From Maledivibacter halophilus (GTDB lineage: Bacteria; Bacillota; Clostridia; Peptostreptococcales; Caminicellaceae): a DNA stretch of 64,000 bases. Each line of letters begins with the position of its first letter. Position 1 is the first letter of the stretch. A program made the translations under genes and the position numbers. Positions 1-8,702 of the stretch are shown here, piece after piece. The stretch is from assembly GCF_900167445.1 (NCBI RefSeq), contig NZ_FUZT01000004.1, positions 369,023 through 433,022 on the forward strand, in the 5' to 3' direction. The notes below the pieces were generated by a model that was not told where the DNA came from, did no database searches, and saw only the letters and a list, made by a program, of their open reading frames with translations.

Positions 1-2
1 TC

Positions 3-704
3 CCAAGGTCAAGAATCTATGAGGTGCTAGATAACTTGAAGAAAAAGCAGATAGTATTTGAACAAATTGAAGATAATACTACCATTTATTATCCTTTAGA
101 TCCTGAATTGTTGATTAGCAAAATAAAAAATAATTTTGATAATATATTGAGTCATGTGGAGGAGTATACTAAGAAAGTTTATTCAAAACAAGAAAAAGAA
201 AATGATTTGATTGTTATTAAGGGAAGAAATAATATTATAGATTTTATAAATACTTTAATTAGTGAGGCAAAAAAAAGAATAGCAGTTTCTATATGGGAAG
301 AGGAGATAAATGATATTTCTAAGGGATTAAATGAAGCGATAAATAGAGGGATTATGTTAAGGGGGATATACTTTGGAAAAAATAATCCCTTTAAGGAAAT
401 AATTACCCACAGAAGGATAGAAAGGTATTTATCAGAAAAAAGTGAAAGATATATGCTGATTATAATTGATGGTATTCATGTTGTGTCGGGAGTCATATCA
501 AGGGGAGAAGAAAGTCAAGTAACATGGACAAAGGATAAAGGCTTTGTAGAGATAAGCGAGGATTATATTGCCCATGATTTAATGGTAAATCTTTATTCTG
601 AAAAACTGAAAGAGGATGAAAGGAAAGAGTTTGAAAGTTATCTAGATAATATTAGAAAAGAATATTTTGGATTTAGTGAAGAAGAATTCCATAAATTTAA
701 ATAA
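3..704 (+). CDS. TrmB-family transcriptional regulator (5' end outside window)
   Basis: This is the C-terminal part of a TrmB-type sugar-sensing regulator. The frame is already open at base 3 and reads PRSRIYEVLDNLKKKQIV, the recognition-helix end of the TrmB winged HTH, so the GTG at 24 is an internal valine codon and the true start lies left of the window. The rest, with residues such as IIDFINTLISEAKKRIAVSIW, matches the TrmB effector-binding domain, which in this family binds sugars or other small molecules. The stop is 18 bp before the alanyl-tRNA editing gene, so the two may be co-transcribed. The effector cannot be inferred. Confidence 0.85.
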   Translation, partial: PRSRIYEVLDNLKKKQIVFEQIEDNTTIYYPLDPELLISKIKNNFDNILSHVEEYTKKVYSKQEKENDLIVIKGRNNIIDFINTLISEAKKRIAVSIWEEEINDISKGLNEAINRGIMLRGIYFGKNNPFKEIITHRRIERYLSEKSERYMLIIIDGIHVVSGVISRGEESQVTWTKDKGFVEISEDYIAHDLMVNLYSEKLKEDERKEFESYLDNIRKEYFGFSEEEFHKFK

Positions 705-722
705 TATAAAGGAGGAATTATA

Positions 723-1439
723 ATGAGTGAACTAATTTTTCAAAGTGACAGCTATTTAAAGGAGTTTGACTGTGCTATTGTTGAAATTGATGCTGAGGAA
801 AATGCAGTAGTTCTGGATAGAACAGCATTTTATCCCGGTGGAGGAGGACAGCCCTGTGACAAAGGCGATCTTGTAGTAGAAGACGAAATATATCCAGTTA
901 AAAAAGTAAAGAAAAAAGGAGCAAAAATCTATCATTATATTGATGGACCATTGCCTAAAGTAAATAAAAGCTCTAAAGGTAAGATTGACTGGGAACATAG
1001 GTATAAGCTCATGAGAACCCATACTGCTATGCATATTTTATGTGGAGTTGTATGGAGAGATTACAAAGCCCAGGTAACAGGAGGGAATATGGAACCCCTT
1101 AAAGGAAGAATGGATTTTGAATTTGAGAATTTTGATAAGAATTTAATTCAAGATATAGAAGAAAAGGTAAATAAAGAAGTAGAAAGTAAAAGAAATATAA
1201 AAGTGAAAATACTTAAAAGGGAAGAGGCATTTCAAATACCAGATTTAATAAGAACTAAAATAAATCTTTTGCCAGAAGGAATTAAGGAAGTTAGAACAGT
1301 TGAAATAGAAGGATTGGACCTTCAAGCCGATGGAGGAACCCATGTTAAAAATACCAATGAGGTTGGAAGGATAAAGATTGTAGATTATAAAAGCAAAGGA
1401 AAGAATAATAAAAGAATATATGTTGAATTAGAAGATTAG
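723..1439 (+). CDS. alaX: Alanyl-tRNA editing protein, AlaX-M type
   Basis: This is a free-standing editing domain related to alanyl-tRNA synthetase; in this family it hydrolyses Ser-tRNA(Ala) or Gly-tRNA(Ala) in the cytoplasm. Visible motifs are the N-terminal glycine-rich FYPGGGGQPCDKG, the zinc-binding HTAMH (His100, His104) and a C-terminal DGGTHV. In the last, Asp stands where alanyl-tRNA synthetase has Cys, as is usual for AlaX-M. The length of 238 residues fits the M type. A good ribosome binding site (AAGGAGG) lies just before the ATG. It follows the TrmB gene by 18 bp. Confidence 0.9.
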   Translation: MSELIFQSDSYLKEFDCAIVEIDAEENAVVLDRTAFYPGGGGQPCDKGDLVVEDEIYPVKKVKKKGAKIYHYIDGPLPKVNKSSKGKIDWEHRYKLMRTHTAMHILCGVVWRDYKAQVTGGNMEPLKGRMDFEFENFDKNLIQDIEEKVNKEVESKRNIKVKILKREEAFQIPDLIRTKINLLPEGIKEVRTVEIEGLDLQADGGTHVKNTNEVGRIKIVDYKSKGKNNKRIYVELED

Positions 1440-1519
1440 AAAATAATATCCTAATATGTTATAATATAACAAAATGTTCTATGATGATCTTAATTGACTT
1501 ATAGTCGAGGGGGAAATAG

Positions 1520-2002
1520 ATGCTAAATAAGTATGTAAAATATATATTTATAGTACTAATTATAATTTTGCTAATTACTTATTATTATCCATTTCCTATT
1601 AGTAAAATCATAGCATCTTATACAGGAATTTTTACTCCAGAGACAGTAGATTTAAAGGTGAATTTTTCTTCTTTTTTAAGTAAAGATTTTAAAATGGATG
1701 ATACTAATCTAGTAAATGAATTATATTCATATATAGAGAATTTAAAAGTACGAAGAGTTATGATACCTCCAAATTCTTACTACATACAAACTCCGGGATG
1801 GTATTTGATAAGGATACAGTCAAAGGAAGGAAAATATTTGATAATAGTTATATACAATAGTGATTATATAAGTATAAACGGGAAAACTTATAAATTGACT
1901 GATAAAATGGATTTGAAAAAGATATACAAATTAATACTGCTGGATCAAGATAAAGAGGATATAGATGAATATTATTTTAATATAATTGAAGAATTTAAGT
2001 AA
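1520..2002 (+). CDS. Hypothetical membrane-anchored protein
   Basis: The 160-residue protein has one N-terminal hydrophobic segment (about residues 7-25, IFIVLIIILLITYYYPFP) and then a soluble domain of about 130 residues, probably extracytoplasmic. It carries no cysteine or recognisable catalytic motif and I do not recognise the family. The start ATG is preceded by GAGGGGGAAA. The basic, then hydrophobic, then tyrosine-rich N terminus looks like an uncleaved signal anchor. The next gene, also a small membrane protein, starts 50 bp downstream on the same strand, so a two-gene unit is possible. Confidence 0.6.
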   Translation: MLNKYVKYIFIVLIIILLITYYYPFPISKIIASYTGIFTPETVDLKVNFSSFLSKDFKMDDTNLVNELYSYIENLKVRRVMIPPNSYYIQTPGWYLIRIQSKEGKYLIIVIYNSDYISINGKTYKLTDKMDLKKIYKLILLDQDKEDIDEYYFNIIEEFK

Positions 2003-2052
2003 AGACAATAAATGAATAAGAAAGTCAATATGTATGTTTTTAGGCGAGAAAA

Positions 2053-2355
2053 ATGAAAAGAAAACAAAGACTTTTTATAGCCAGCTTAATAATATGCTTT
2101 TGGATGATATTTATTCAAAGTTATACAGCAGAAACTCCAACTAGGCATTCATTAGGATTTCCCGTTAAATTTATAAGTTATATCGGAAAAAATCCTCCTC
2201 AAAATAGTATAGAATTATTTTTTCTAAGGAATATAAAACATATAAGCTTTGCTTTTGGGAACTACATAATATCTACAATAATTATATATTTAGCACTAAA
2301 ATTATTATTATTTATTATATACAAAATAGGCATAATAAAAAGAGCTAATTACTAA
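2053..2355 (+). CDS. Small membrane protein, VanZ-like size, family unknown
   Basis: The protein has 100 residues with a hydrophobic N-terminal segment (residues 8-22, FIASLIICFWMIFIQS) and a second near the C terminus (about 73-93). The layout KRKQRLFIASLIICFWMIFIQS, then a polar loop, then a helix resembles the first part of VanZ-like proteins, but full VanZ proteins have more helices, so this is either a distinct small protein or a truncation. No ribosome binding site better than GGCGAGAAA is visible. Its stop codon lies inside the left arm of the downstream terminator. Confidence 0.5.
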   Translation: MKRKQRLFIASLIICFWMIFIQSYTAETPTRHSLGFPVKFISYIGKNPPQNSIELFFLRNIKHISFAFGNYIISTIIIYLALKLLLFIIYKIGIIKRANY

Positions 2356-2388
2356 CTCAAGTTATGAGTTTGATAATTGGCTCTTTTT
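2337..2388. terminator. Bidirectional rho-independent terminator
   Basis: Arms at 2337-2350 and 2374-2388 pair around AGAGC/GCTCT with A and T tracts on both sides. An inner helix ACTCA/TGAGT occupies 2355-2369. It sits between two convergent genes and overlaps the end of the upstream coding sequence. Confidence 0.8.
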
Positions 2389-2443
2389 ATATATAAATAA
2401 TCTTAATGAATTTCAAATTTTTATGGCAAAAAATTTTTAAAAC

Positions 2444-3355
2444 CTAAATAAAGTTATGTCTAATTTTAATGTAATTAAATATTTCTAAGGGAATATTCAT
2501 ACCAGTTGCCGATTCGAAGCCTTGAAAGCCGGGAGCTGAATTGGCTTCACATATTTTGAAATGCTCGTTATCAAATAATAGGTCTATTCCAGCAATATCT
2601 AGGCCAAGCACTTTAGCACTTTCAGTTGCTAGCCATTCGATTTCAGGATTAAGCTCATAGGATTTTACCTTACCCCCTTGAGAAAAATTGGCTTTAAAAT
2701 TTTGGTCGGCTGAGCTTCTTTCTATACAACCAATTGCTCTACCTCCTACAACAAATACTCTCAAATCTCTACCAGAGCTATTTTTGATGAATTCCTGCAG
2801 GATTATGTTCATATTAGTATTTGTACTATTTATCAATTGCATTAAATCCTTAAAACTATTTCTGTTCTCTGATAAAAACACTCCACTTCCCTGAGAACCG
2901 TGAATTGTTTTAACTACTACAGGAAACCCCAGATTTTCTTCTACCAAATCTATGTTTACAGGAAATTTTACTAACATAGTTTTAGGTACAGGAAAATTAT
3001 TAGTAGCAAGTATTTGTTGTGAATATAGCTTATCCTTAACTATATCTATACTGTTGGGAGTATTGACTATATATACTCCTAGCTTTTCTAAATGTCTTAA
3101 GACCGCTAGTGAAAAGTAAGTGGTATGTGAACCCATTCTTGGCAATACAAAATGTGGCAATTCTATAGGTTTACTATCAAAAAATATTGATTTTTTACCG
3201 TCCTTTGTTACAATTAAATCTAATTGCTCTGGATATATAATTTTTAAATCAATGTTGTTTTTCAATGCTTCTTCCAAAAACCTTTTGTTTTCATAGCTAT
3301 CTTGCTTAACCCTAGCTTTAAACTGTCTGTATAAAATCCAGCCCCTTATTAACAT
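2444..3355 (-). CDS. RimK-family ATP-grasp ligase
   Basis: This 303-residue ATP-grasp enzyme is of the RimK/GAK type, which ligates an amino acid (classically glutamate) to a carboxylate on a protein or small molecule using ATP. Visible features are the central FPVVVKTIHGSQGSGVFL lysine and glycine-rich ATP loop, LQEFIKNSSGRDLRVFVVG, and the metal-binding tail CEANSAPGFQGFESATG with the Asn typical of the family. The N-terminal 100 residues contain LPRMGSHTTYFSLAVLRHLE as in RimK. It is transcribed alone toward the shared terminator. The acceptor is unknown. Confidence 0.8.
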   Translation of the reverse strand: MLIRGWILYRQFKARVKQDSYENKRFLEEALKNNIDLKIIYPEQLDLIVTKDGKKSIFFDSKPIELPHFVLPRMGSHTTYFSLAVLRHLEKLGVYIVNTPNSIDIVKDKLYSQQILATNNFPVPKTMLVKFPVNIDLVEENLGFPVVVKTIHGSQGSGVFLSENRNSFKDLMQLINSTNTNMNIILQEFIKNSSGRDLRVFVVGGRAIGCIERSSADQNFKANFSQGGKVKSYELNPEIEWLATESAKVLGLDIAGIDLLFDNEHFKICEANSAPGFQGFESATGMNIPLEIFNYIKIRHNFI

Positions 3356-3528
3356 GTAAAAACCTCCTCTTGAATATAATTTGATGATAAAATTAACAGT
3401 TAAAACTTTATTTTAGATTTAATTGATTGTTGAGAAATATAAGTATATAAATTATAATTTAATTTTTATAATATTTCTATACCTAATTTTAAATATTTTA
3501 GTAATATTTAAAATACAACTCCATCAAG

Positions 3529-3880
3529 ACAAGGAGTAATTATTACATGCTTATGTACAAGGGAAAGTGATGAGATTGTTCTATCAGAGGAGCGTACTGA
3601 ATACAGTTGAGCAACAAAGGAAGAGTTAAAAGGTTTTTTGCATAAAGGAATTCACAAAATTTATTCAAGTACTTTTAGAAGAGAATCAGATACAATTAAG
3701 GATTTTGCTTACAGATTTAAGCTTGAGATTGAAAAGGTTGAGGATTTAAGAGAAAAAAAGTTGCTGATATTTGGATAGAAGATTTTAATTATAAACTGAA
3801 TAACAGTGAAAATTTAAATGAAGTACAAACTAGAAATATTAATGAAATCTATAGGATTCTAGAAAGCGATCCTTAGAAAA
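3529..3880 (+). pseudogene. Decayed histidine phosphatase gene, copy of the gene at 36.2 kb
   Basis: In translation the region reads TRESDEIVLSEERTEYS, stop, ATKEELKGFLHKGIHKIYSS and onward to DLREKK, which aligns with the intact histidine phosphatase at 36186-36749. It carries an in-frame TGA, a one-base loss in the A-run after DLRE (about 3760), loss of the catalytic RHG motif, and an 11-codon deletion. The deletion is exactly one unit between two 12-bp GAAGATTTTAAT repeats that are still both present in the intact copy. Homology fades near 3880. Confidence 0.85.
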
Positions 3881-4358
3881 ATATTAAATGGATGTTCGAC
3901 ATATGCAAATTCAATCTTAGAAGGTCTAATTTCAATAGTTTTATATGTTGAAGCATACATGTGAAATGGAAACACTTTTAGGAATAACTGACTAAATAGT
4001 CATTTCAAAACTTGGGATAGGATTAGTGTTAAATTTATATATGTTTTGGAGAATATTTAACTTGATATTAGCAATAAAGACGTCGATACTTCAACAAGAA
4101 TTCATAATAGTATCCTCTGTGTCAAGCAAATTAGATATAGATTAATTATATAGATGTATATTTTTAATTTATAATACAATCAGTAAAAATAAACTATATA
4201 TAAATATTATTAATAGAATATTAAATAACAATTAAGAAATAATTATTTTTTTCAAAAAATAACTATTACAACATATTTTTACAAAAAAATTAAAAAATGT
4301 ATGTTATATTGTGGTTGTACGTACGAAAGATGATATTTAGTAGAGGGGAGGTGAAAGC
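3881..4358. other. Intergenic region, no supported gene
   Basis: Very AT-rich sequence follows the phosphatase remnant. One stretch (about 3968-4078) translates to a hydrophobic segment interrupted by a stop, perhaps a membrane-protein remnant, but this cannot be assigned. The last 60 bp should hold the promoter of the secreted protein at 4359; a GTACGTAC palindrome lies at about 4318. Confidence 0.4.
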
Positions 4359-4697
4359 ATGTTGAAAAAAGGTTTAGTAATTAACTTGTGCTTATGTTTA
4401 TTATGTGTTTGTGCCTTTCTACCAATAAATGCACAAGCAGAAGAAAATTTTGGATACTATGCTAAACTAGTTGATGGAAATGTAGAGGCATATATAGCGT
4501 CTATGCCTGAAGCTGACTTAATGATTGACATATATTATTATGATCAGGCAGATGATTATATAATTTTTAAAAATTACAAAGAAAAAAATTCTATGGATTT
4601 AGAAGTTGTAGATATTCCACCCAATGGTTCAGATCATGCACTGGTTAAATTTTATGTAAACGGTGTAAAAGTAGGACAAGAATGGGTGAATATGTAA
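4359..4697 (+). CDS. Small secreted protein of unknown function
   Basis: The 112-residue protein has a clear Sec signal peptide: MLKKG, then the hydrophobic core LVINLCLCLLCVCAFLPI, then AQA before EE (cleavage near residue 27). The mature part is about 85 residues, acidic and tyrosine-rich, with no cysteines, and is predicted mostly beta (VEAYIAS, LMIDIYYYD, HALVKFYVNGVKVG). The family is not recognised. A strong ribosome binding site, GAGGGGAGGTG, precedes the ATG. The gene stands alone and is followed by a hairpin. Confidence 0.7.
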   Translation: MLKKGLVINLCLCLLCVCAFLPINAQAEENFGYYAKLVDGNVEAYIASMPEADLMIDIYYYDQADDYIIFKNYKEKNSMDLEVVDIPPNGSDHALVKFYVNGVKVGQEWVNM

Positions 4698-4736
4698 AGT
4701 AAATTAATTAATGAATTCATTAATACATAGCAAGTG

Positions 4737-4761
4737 GGCTGTCTCGAAATGTGAGGCAGCC
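4737..4761 (+). terminator. Stem-loop after the secreted protein gene
   Basis: GGCTGTCTC pairs with GAGGCAGCC with one G-T wobble around a 7-base loop. The T-tract that follows is weak. A perfect 16-bp palindrome centred on GAATTC lies just upstream (4709-4724). Confidence 0.5.
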
Positions 4762-5060
4762 TGATTTAAATGTTAGAATAAAATTGTAGAAACGAAAAGG
4801 AAGATAGAAATGTTAGACCACAAATTAATCTAATTCAAAAAAATCACAATATAATATCCTTTTCTTGGAGATCAGTCCCAAAGCCTTTGGAGTTTAACGC
4901 TTTAGAAAAGCACAAAAAAATTTTCGATAGGGAGATAATGGGACAAAAATAAAGATGAGCCTATTCTCTCAGAAAGATGTAACTTTCTTTAAGGCCCTCG
5001 GTTTTCACTTCTGCATTAGACCTATACTTCCTAAATAAGTAGACACATCTTAAAATAAAT

Positions 5061-5240
5061 TTAATCAATAATATTAATTTCAGGCTGAGCCCTGAAAACT
5101 AATTCAGAACCAATTGAGTGAATATCTTCATTAGAATTGCATATTATAGACATTTTTGCTAGAGGATTTAAGGTTTTTAAACAATTATTTGTACTAGAGA
5201 ATAGAAGCTCAAAAACATCATATGTAAAAAGCCATAACAA
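5061..5240 (-). pseudogene. C-terminal gene fragment, unrecognised family
   Basis: On the minus strand 59 codons are open without a start, reading from LLWLFTYDVFELLF through NPLAKMSIICNSNEDIHS to RAQPEINIID and a stop. Codon use and residue pattern look protein-like, and no start or ribosome binding site exists upstream, so this is probably the tail of a lost gene. I do not recognise the family. The rest of 4765-5330 shows no other gene. Confidence 0.4.
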
Positions 5241-5333
5241 TTAAAGTAGAAATAGCAATATATTTCTTGTATGGAATAATATATTATGATAAAATAAAAG
5301 CACGAATGGTTTTTAAAATATTTAGGAGGTTTT

Positions 5334-5939
5334 ATGCCCAAAATAACTCAAGAAAAGAAACGTGAAAGAAAAGAACATATTCTAAATATAGCTTTTGAAT
5401 TGTTTGCTGAGAAGGGATATTCTGCAACGGGGATGCGGGATATCATGAAAGCGGCAAATGTTAGTAAGGGTGGTATTTATGTTTATTTTGAAAGCAAAGC
5501 AGCCATTCTACTATCAATTGTAGAACGCTTTGATAATAGAAGACATAATATTTTGGAGAGTATAGATACAACCTTGTCCGCTGAAGAAATATTTGATTGT
5601 TATCTGAGAGAAAGACTCGAGAGATTTAAATACGAAGAAAATCGTAAATGGTCAAGGCTTGCCCTGGAGTTTTGGTCATTGCCTGAAAGGATACCTGAAT
5701 TAAGTAGAATCATGGATAGACGATTTAAGGCTTATCAGAAAGATATTGAATATATAATTAGACAAGGTATTGATAAAGGTGTCTTTAGAAAGGACTGCTT
5801 AATTGATGAAGTAGTTTACCAGATTATGAGTACAATAAATGGTGTAGGTGTCTTGTCAGGAGCTATGGGGAGGGTCATAACAGATAATCAGATTAATGAA
5901 ACAATAAAAATGCATCTGAAATATTTGAAAGGGGAATAG
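5334..5939 (+). CDS. TetR/AcrR-family transcriptional regulator
   Basis: The 201-residue protein has the standard TetR DNA-binding domain in its first 60 residues (ILNIAFELFAEKGYSATGMR, then KAANVSKGGIYVYFESK), where the family's HTH lies, and a helical ligand-binding domain after it. AGGAGG precedes the ATG closely. It overlaps or abuts the acetyltransferase gene that follows, so the two probably form one unit, with the regulator likely acting on its own promoter in response to an unknown compound. Confidence 0.9.
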   Translation: MPKITQEKKRERKEHILNIAFELFAEKGYSATGMRDIMKAANVSKGGIYVYFESKAAILLSIVERFDNRRHNILESIDTTLSAEEIFDCYLRERLERFKYEENRKWSRLALEFWSLPERIPELSRIMDRRFKAYQKDIEYIIRQGIDKGVFRKDCLIDEVVYQIMSTINGVGVLSGAMGRVITDNQINETIKMHLKYLKGE

Positions 5940-5944
5940 TGGTT

Positions 5945-6799
5945 ATGTATAGGATTATGAAATGCTCGGAGGTATCAGATTCACAAATATTTAAAGCTTT
6001 TACAGACGGGTTTTCAGATTACATGATTCAGGTAAAAATGGATGAAGCTTCATTTATTGATAGGTTCTTCGGACCAGAAGGTAATGACAGAAAATTATCT
6101 TACATTGCTTTTAGAGAAGATAAGGCTGTAGGTGTGATTCTAGGAGGCATTAAAATTGGTGAGAATTTTAAAACTCTAAGATGCGGAGGGATGGCAGTAA
6201 TTCCTATGGAAAGAGGAACGGGTCTTGCAAAGAGATTGATGAAGTTACATGAAAAAGCTGCAATAGAAATTGGATGTAGACAATTATTTCTTGAAGTTAT
6301 TAACGGCAATGATCGTGCAATAAAATTCTATAAAAAGATGGGATATGAAAAGGTATATGATTTAACCTATAGGACATGGGAGCTAGAAGGTAAGAATCCG
6401 CTGAAAATGGATAAAAATTCTCTTCAAAACAAAATAGAACTGTTGACTTATGATGATATTCATGCACTAAGAAAGATAGATTATTCCCATCTGCCTTGGC
6501 AGGGAGAATTTCCATATTTTAAGCTTGTACCATGTCATTTCTATGGTATAAAGGATAATGAAAAGATTGTTGCAGGTGTTGCTGCCACAAGTAACCGTGT
6601 TTTCTATTTATGGGTGCATCCCGAAAAACGAAATAAGGGTTATGCAAAAGCATTGCTGAATAAAGTCATTATAGATTTAAAACCAGATGCATTACGTATT
6701 ACATATTCCAATAATTCTCAAATACATACATTTGCTAATCACTATAAAATGACTAGTGAACCAATCAGTCAATTAGAAATGTATAAGTGGTTAGAATAA
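5945..6799 (+). CDS. Double-domain GNAT acetyltransferase
   Basis: This protein of about 284 residues has two GNAT folds. The first contains the acetyl-CoA loop VIPMERGTGLAKRLMKL followed by FLEVINGNDRAIKFYKKMGY. The second, near the C terminus, contains YLWVHPEKRNKGYAKALLNK. The frame opens at a GTG at 5939 that shares a base with the TetR stop, but the ribosome binding site AAAGGGGA is spaced for the ATG at 5945, which I prefer. Substrate unknown. The linked TetR gene suggests inducible detoxification or resistance, an inference only. Confidence 0.8.
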   Translation: MYRIMKCSEVSDSQIFKAFTDGFSDYMIQVKMDEASFIDRFFGPEGNDRKLSYIAFREDKAVGVILGGIKIGENFKTLRCGGMAVIPMERGTGLAKRLMKLHEKAAIEIGCRQLFLEVINGNDRAIKFYKKMGYEKVYDLTYRTWELEGKNPLKMDKNSLQNKIELLTYDDIHALRKIDYSHLPWQGEFPYFKLVPCHFYGIKDNEKIVAGVAATSNRVFYLWVHPEKRNKGYAKALLNKVIIDLKPDALRITYSNNSQIHTFANHYKMTSEPISQLEMYKWLE

Positions 6800-6833
6800 T
6801 TATACTGAAAAACCTCATAAAAAAGTAAGGGAT

Positions 6834-6873
6834 AAGTTCCTTAAGAAATACTTGGTTTCTTAGGGAGCTTTTT
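6834..6873 (+). terminator. Rho-independent terminator of the TetR-GNAT unit
   Basis: Arms at 6834-6848 and 6856-6870 pair at 13 of 15 positions (AAGTTCC...AAGAAA with TTTCTTA...GAGCTT) and are followed by TTTT. Confidence 0.85.
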
Positions 6874-6897
6874 AAATAGTAAATTGAAAATTTCAAA

Positions 6898-6945
6898 GTA
6901 ATATGTAGTAGTTAGTTTTTGAGAAGGTAATTATGCAATTTGCTC
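6898..6945. repeat. Half copy of the MITE-like hairpin family
   Basis: This segment resembles the right half of the element at 43377-43494: it shares ATGTAGTAG, then GAAGG, then GGTAATTATGCAA and a final CTC. The left arm is missing, so it is a remnant. The surrounding 6875-7063 holds no gene. Confidence 0.5.
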
Positions 6946-7063
6946 AGTTAAGCAAGGTATAAGAATAGGGGACAATTCTATTATTTTTTATGCAGAAAAA
7001 TATATAAGGTAATTTGAGTAAAATAATTCCAAAATATGATATAATATAAAATATATTTCGTAT

Positions 7064-7696
7064 ATGATAGCGGCTGATGTCTTTATGGTGACTGTGATAT
7101 CTACAACCAAAGGAGTGATAGGTATAGATAAAAAATGGATAGCAATCATTGGTAGTCCAAGAAAAGGAGAGAATACAGAACGGTTAACTGATTATGTAAT
7201 AGAAGGGTTAAATAATAAGAATATAGCTGTAAAAAAACACTATTTAAATAGCAAAAATATATCAATGTGTACAGCATGTGAACATTGTATAGAAACAGGA
7301 GTATGCAATATTGAAGATAGTTTAACAGAAATTATTAATGAAATGAAATCTGCTGATGGATATATATTAGCTTCACCATCATATAACTATAATGTAACAG
7401 CACAAATGAAAGTATTGCTAGATAGAATGTTTTGCTTAAATGATTATACAGATGGAATATGGAAAAGTCGACTATCTCCAAATAAAAAAGCCATTATTAT
7501 AGGAGTGTGTAAAGGAAGAAGTAAAGAGTCTATGGGATATACAATAGAAGGAATGAGGAAATCTATTGATGAGCTTGGTGTAAAAGTAATTGATATAATA
7601 GAGTATTTTAATACAAAATATAAACCGGTCAAGGATGATAATAAAATAAGGAAAAAGCTGATTCTTAGAGTTAAGAATAATATGGAGCTTGAATAA
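7064..7696 (+). CDS. Flavodoxin-fold NADPH-dependent FMN reductase family protein
   Basis: The flavodoxin-like fold begins near residue 23 with KKWIAIIGSPRKGENTERL, the phosphate-binding loop of this family, followed by CTACEHCIETGVCNIED (a cysteine pattern common in iron-sulfur flavoproteins) and ASPSYNYNVTAQMKVLLDR (the ASPxYxxxxxxxxKxxxDR signature). About 22 extra residues precede the fold. The real start may be the GTG at about 7115, although AAAGGAG lies only just ahead of it. It is transcribed alone. Likely an FMN-binding oxidoreductase; substrate unknown. Confidence 0.75.
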   Translation: MIAADVFMVTVISTTKGVIGIDKKWIAIIGSPRKGENTERLTDYVIEGLNNKNIAVKKHYLNSKNISMCTACEHCIETGVCNIEDSLTEIINEMKSADGYILASPSYNYNVTAQMKVLLDRMFCLNDYTDGIWKSRLSPNKKAIIIGVCKGRSKESMGYTIEGMRKSIDELGVKVIDIIEYFNTKYKPVKDDNKIRKKLILRVKNNMELE

Positions 7697-7985
7697 AATT
7701 ATGTAACAATAGATTAGAGTAGTTGTCCAGCTTAGAGATACAGCTAGTCCCAAACATTATAGGAAGTGTCAATAGCCTTTTGATAGCAGGGATAAGTTGC
7801 ATCTTATGTGTATATTTGATTTAAGATGGGATGCAAAAGAAAAATAATTCCTCAAGACAATAACCAATTTATATTAAAAATTAAAGGCTCAAATGAGTTT
7901 CCAATACCAGGGAGAAAATGTGCATTTAAAAAATAATTTATAGAGATCTCTGTTTAGTATTACAATATATAAGGAGATGAAAATT

Positions 7986-8537
7986 ATGGAAGTATTATTA
8001 AGAAAATTTGAAGAAAAGGATATACCTAAATTAATATCATGGATTCCATCAAAGGATTTCTTAATTCAATTTGCAGGACAAGCATATCAATTTTCTTTAA
8101 TTAAGCAACAGCTTAAAAAAGATATTGAAGAAATGGAAATGAAAAATAATAATTTAATGTATAAAGTAATTGAGAAGGAAACAAAAAATGTTATAGGACA
8201 TATTCAACTCATAAGGATAAATACTATAGATAAAACTGGAGCTATAGGAAGACTTTTAATAGGAGATAAAAGTACAAGAGGTAAAGGGATTGGCGTAAAA
8301 ATTGTAAACCAACTACTGGATATAGCTTTTTTTGAAATAGGGCTAAAGACTATTAGGTTGAATGTGTATGATTTTAATATTGGTGCAATTAGTTGTTATA
8401 AAAAAGTTGGTTTTACAATAGTAAATAGGATAGAGAATAAAGTAGAAATTGATGGGGAATGGCGGGATTGTTTAGTTATGGAAATAACACTTGATAAATT
8501 TTTGAAGCTGAGACAAAAAGATACTTTTACATCCTAA
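7986..8537 (+). CDS. GNAT acetyltransferase, RimJ/RimL type
   Basis: The protein has about 183 residues with the layout of ribosomal-protein or antibiotic N-acetyltransferases: LLRKFEEKDIPKLISWI at the start, GRLLIGDKSTRGKGIGVKIV as the acetyl-CoA loop, and LNVYDFNIGAISCYKKVGF near the end. An in-frame ATG at 7977 directly touches AAGGAG, so the ATG at 7986 is correctly spaced and preferred. It is one of four GNAT genes within 5 kb. Substrate unknown. Confidence 0.8.
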   Translation: MEVLLRKFEEKDIPKLISWIPSKDFLIQFAGQAYQFSLIKQQLKKDIEEMEMKNNNLMYKVIEKETKNVIGHIQLIRINTIDKTGAIGRLLIGDKSTRGKGIGVKIVNQLLDIAFFEIGLKTIRLNVYDFNIGAISCYKKVGFTIVNRIENKVEIDGEWRDCLVMEITLDKFLKLRQKDTFTS

Positions 8538-8702
8538 AAATGCATTATAAATACATGGTAGAATTGTGTTTAGTCGGAATATTTTTAGGAGGACAACTAT
8601 GAAGCAATTTCTTTTTATTTAATTTTTGAATACATATTGTTTTTTAAAATAATAATAATTAAAATGATTATTTTAAAATAAATGGAAAGCGGGGGAGGTT
8701 AT

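Noticed and set aside
4737..4761. GGGCTGTCTC hairpin as an insertion-sequence end
   Set aside because: The motif resembles ends of some IS elements, but no transposase or second end is nearby; a terminator is simpler.
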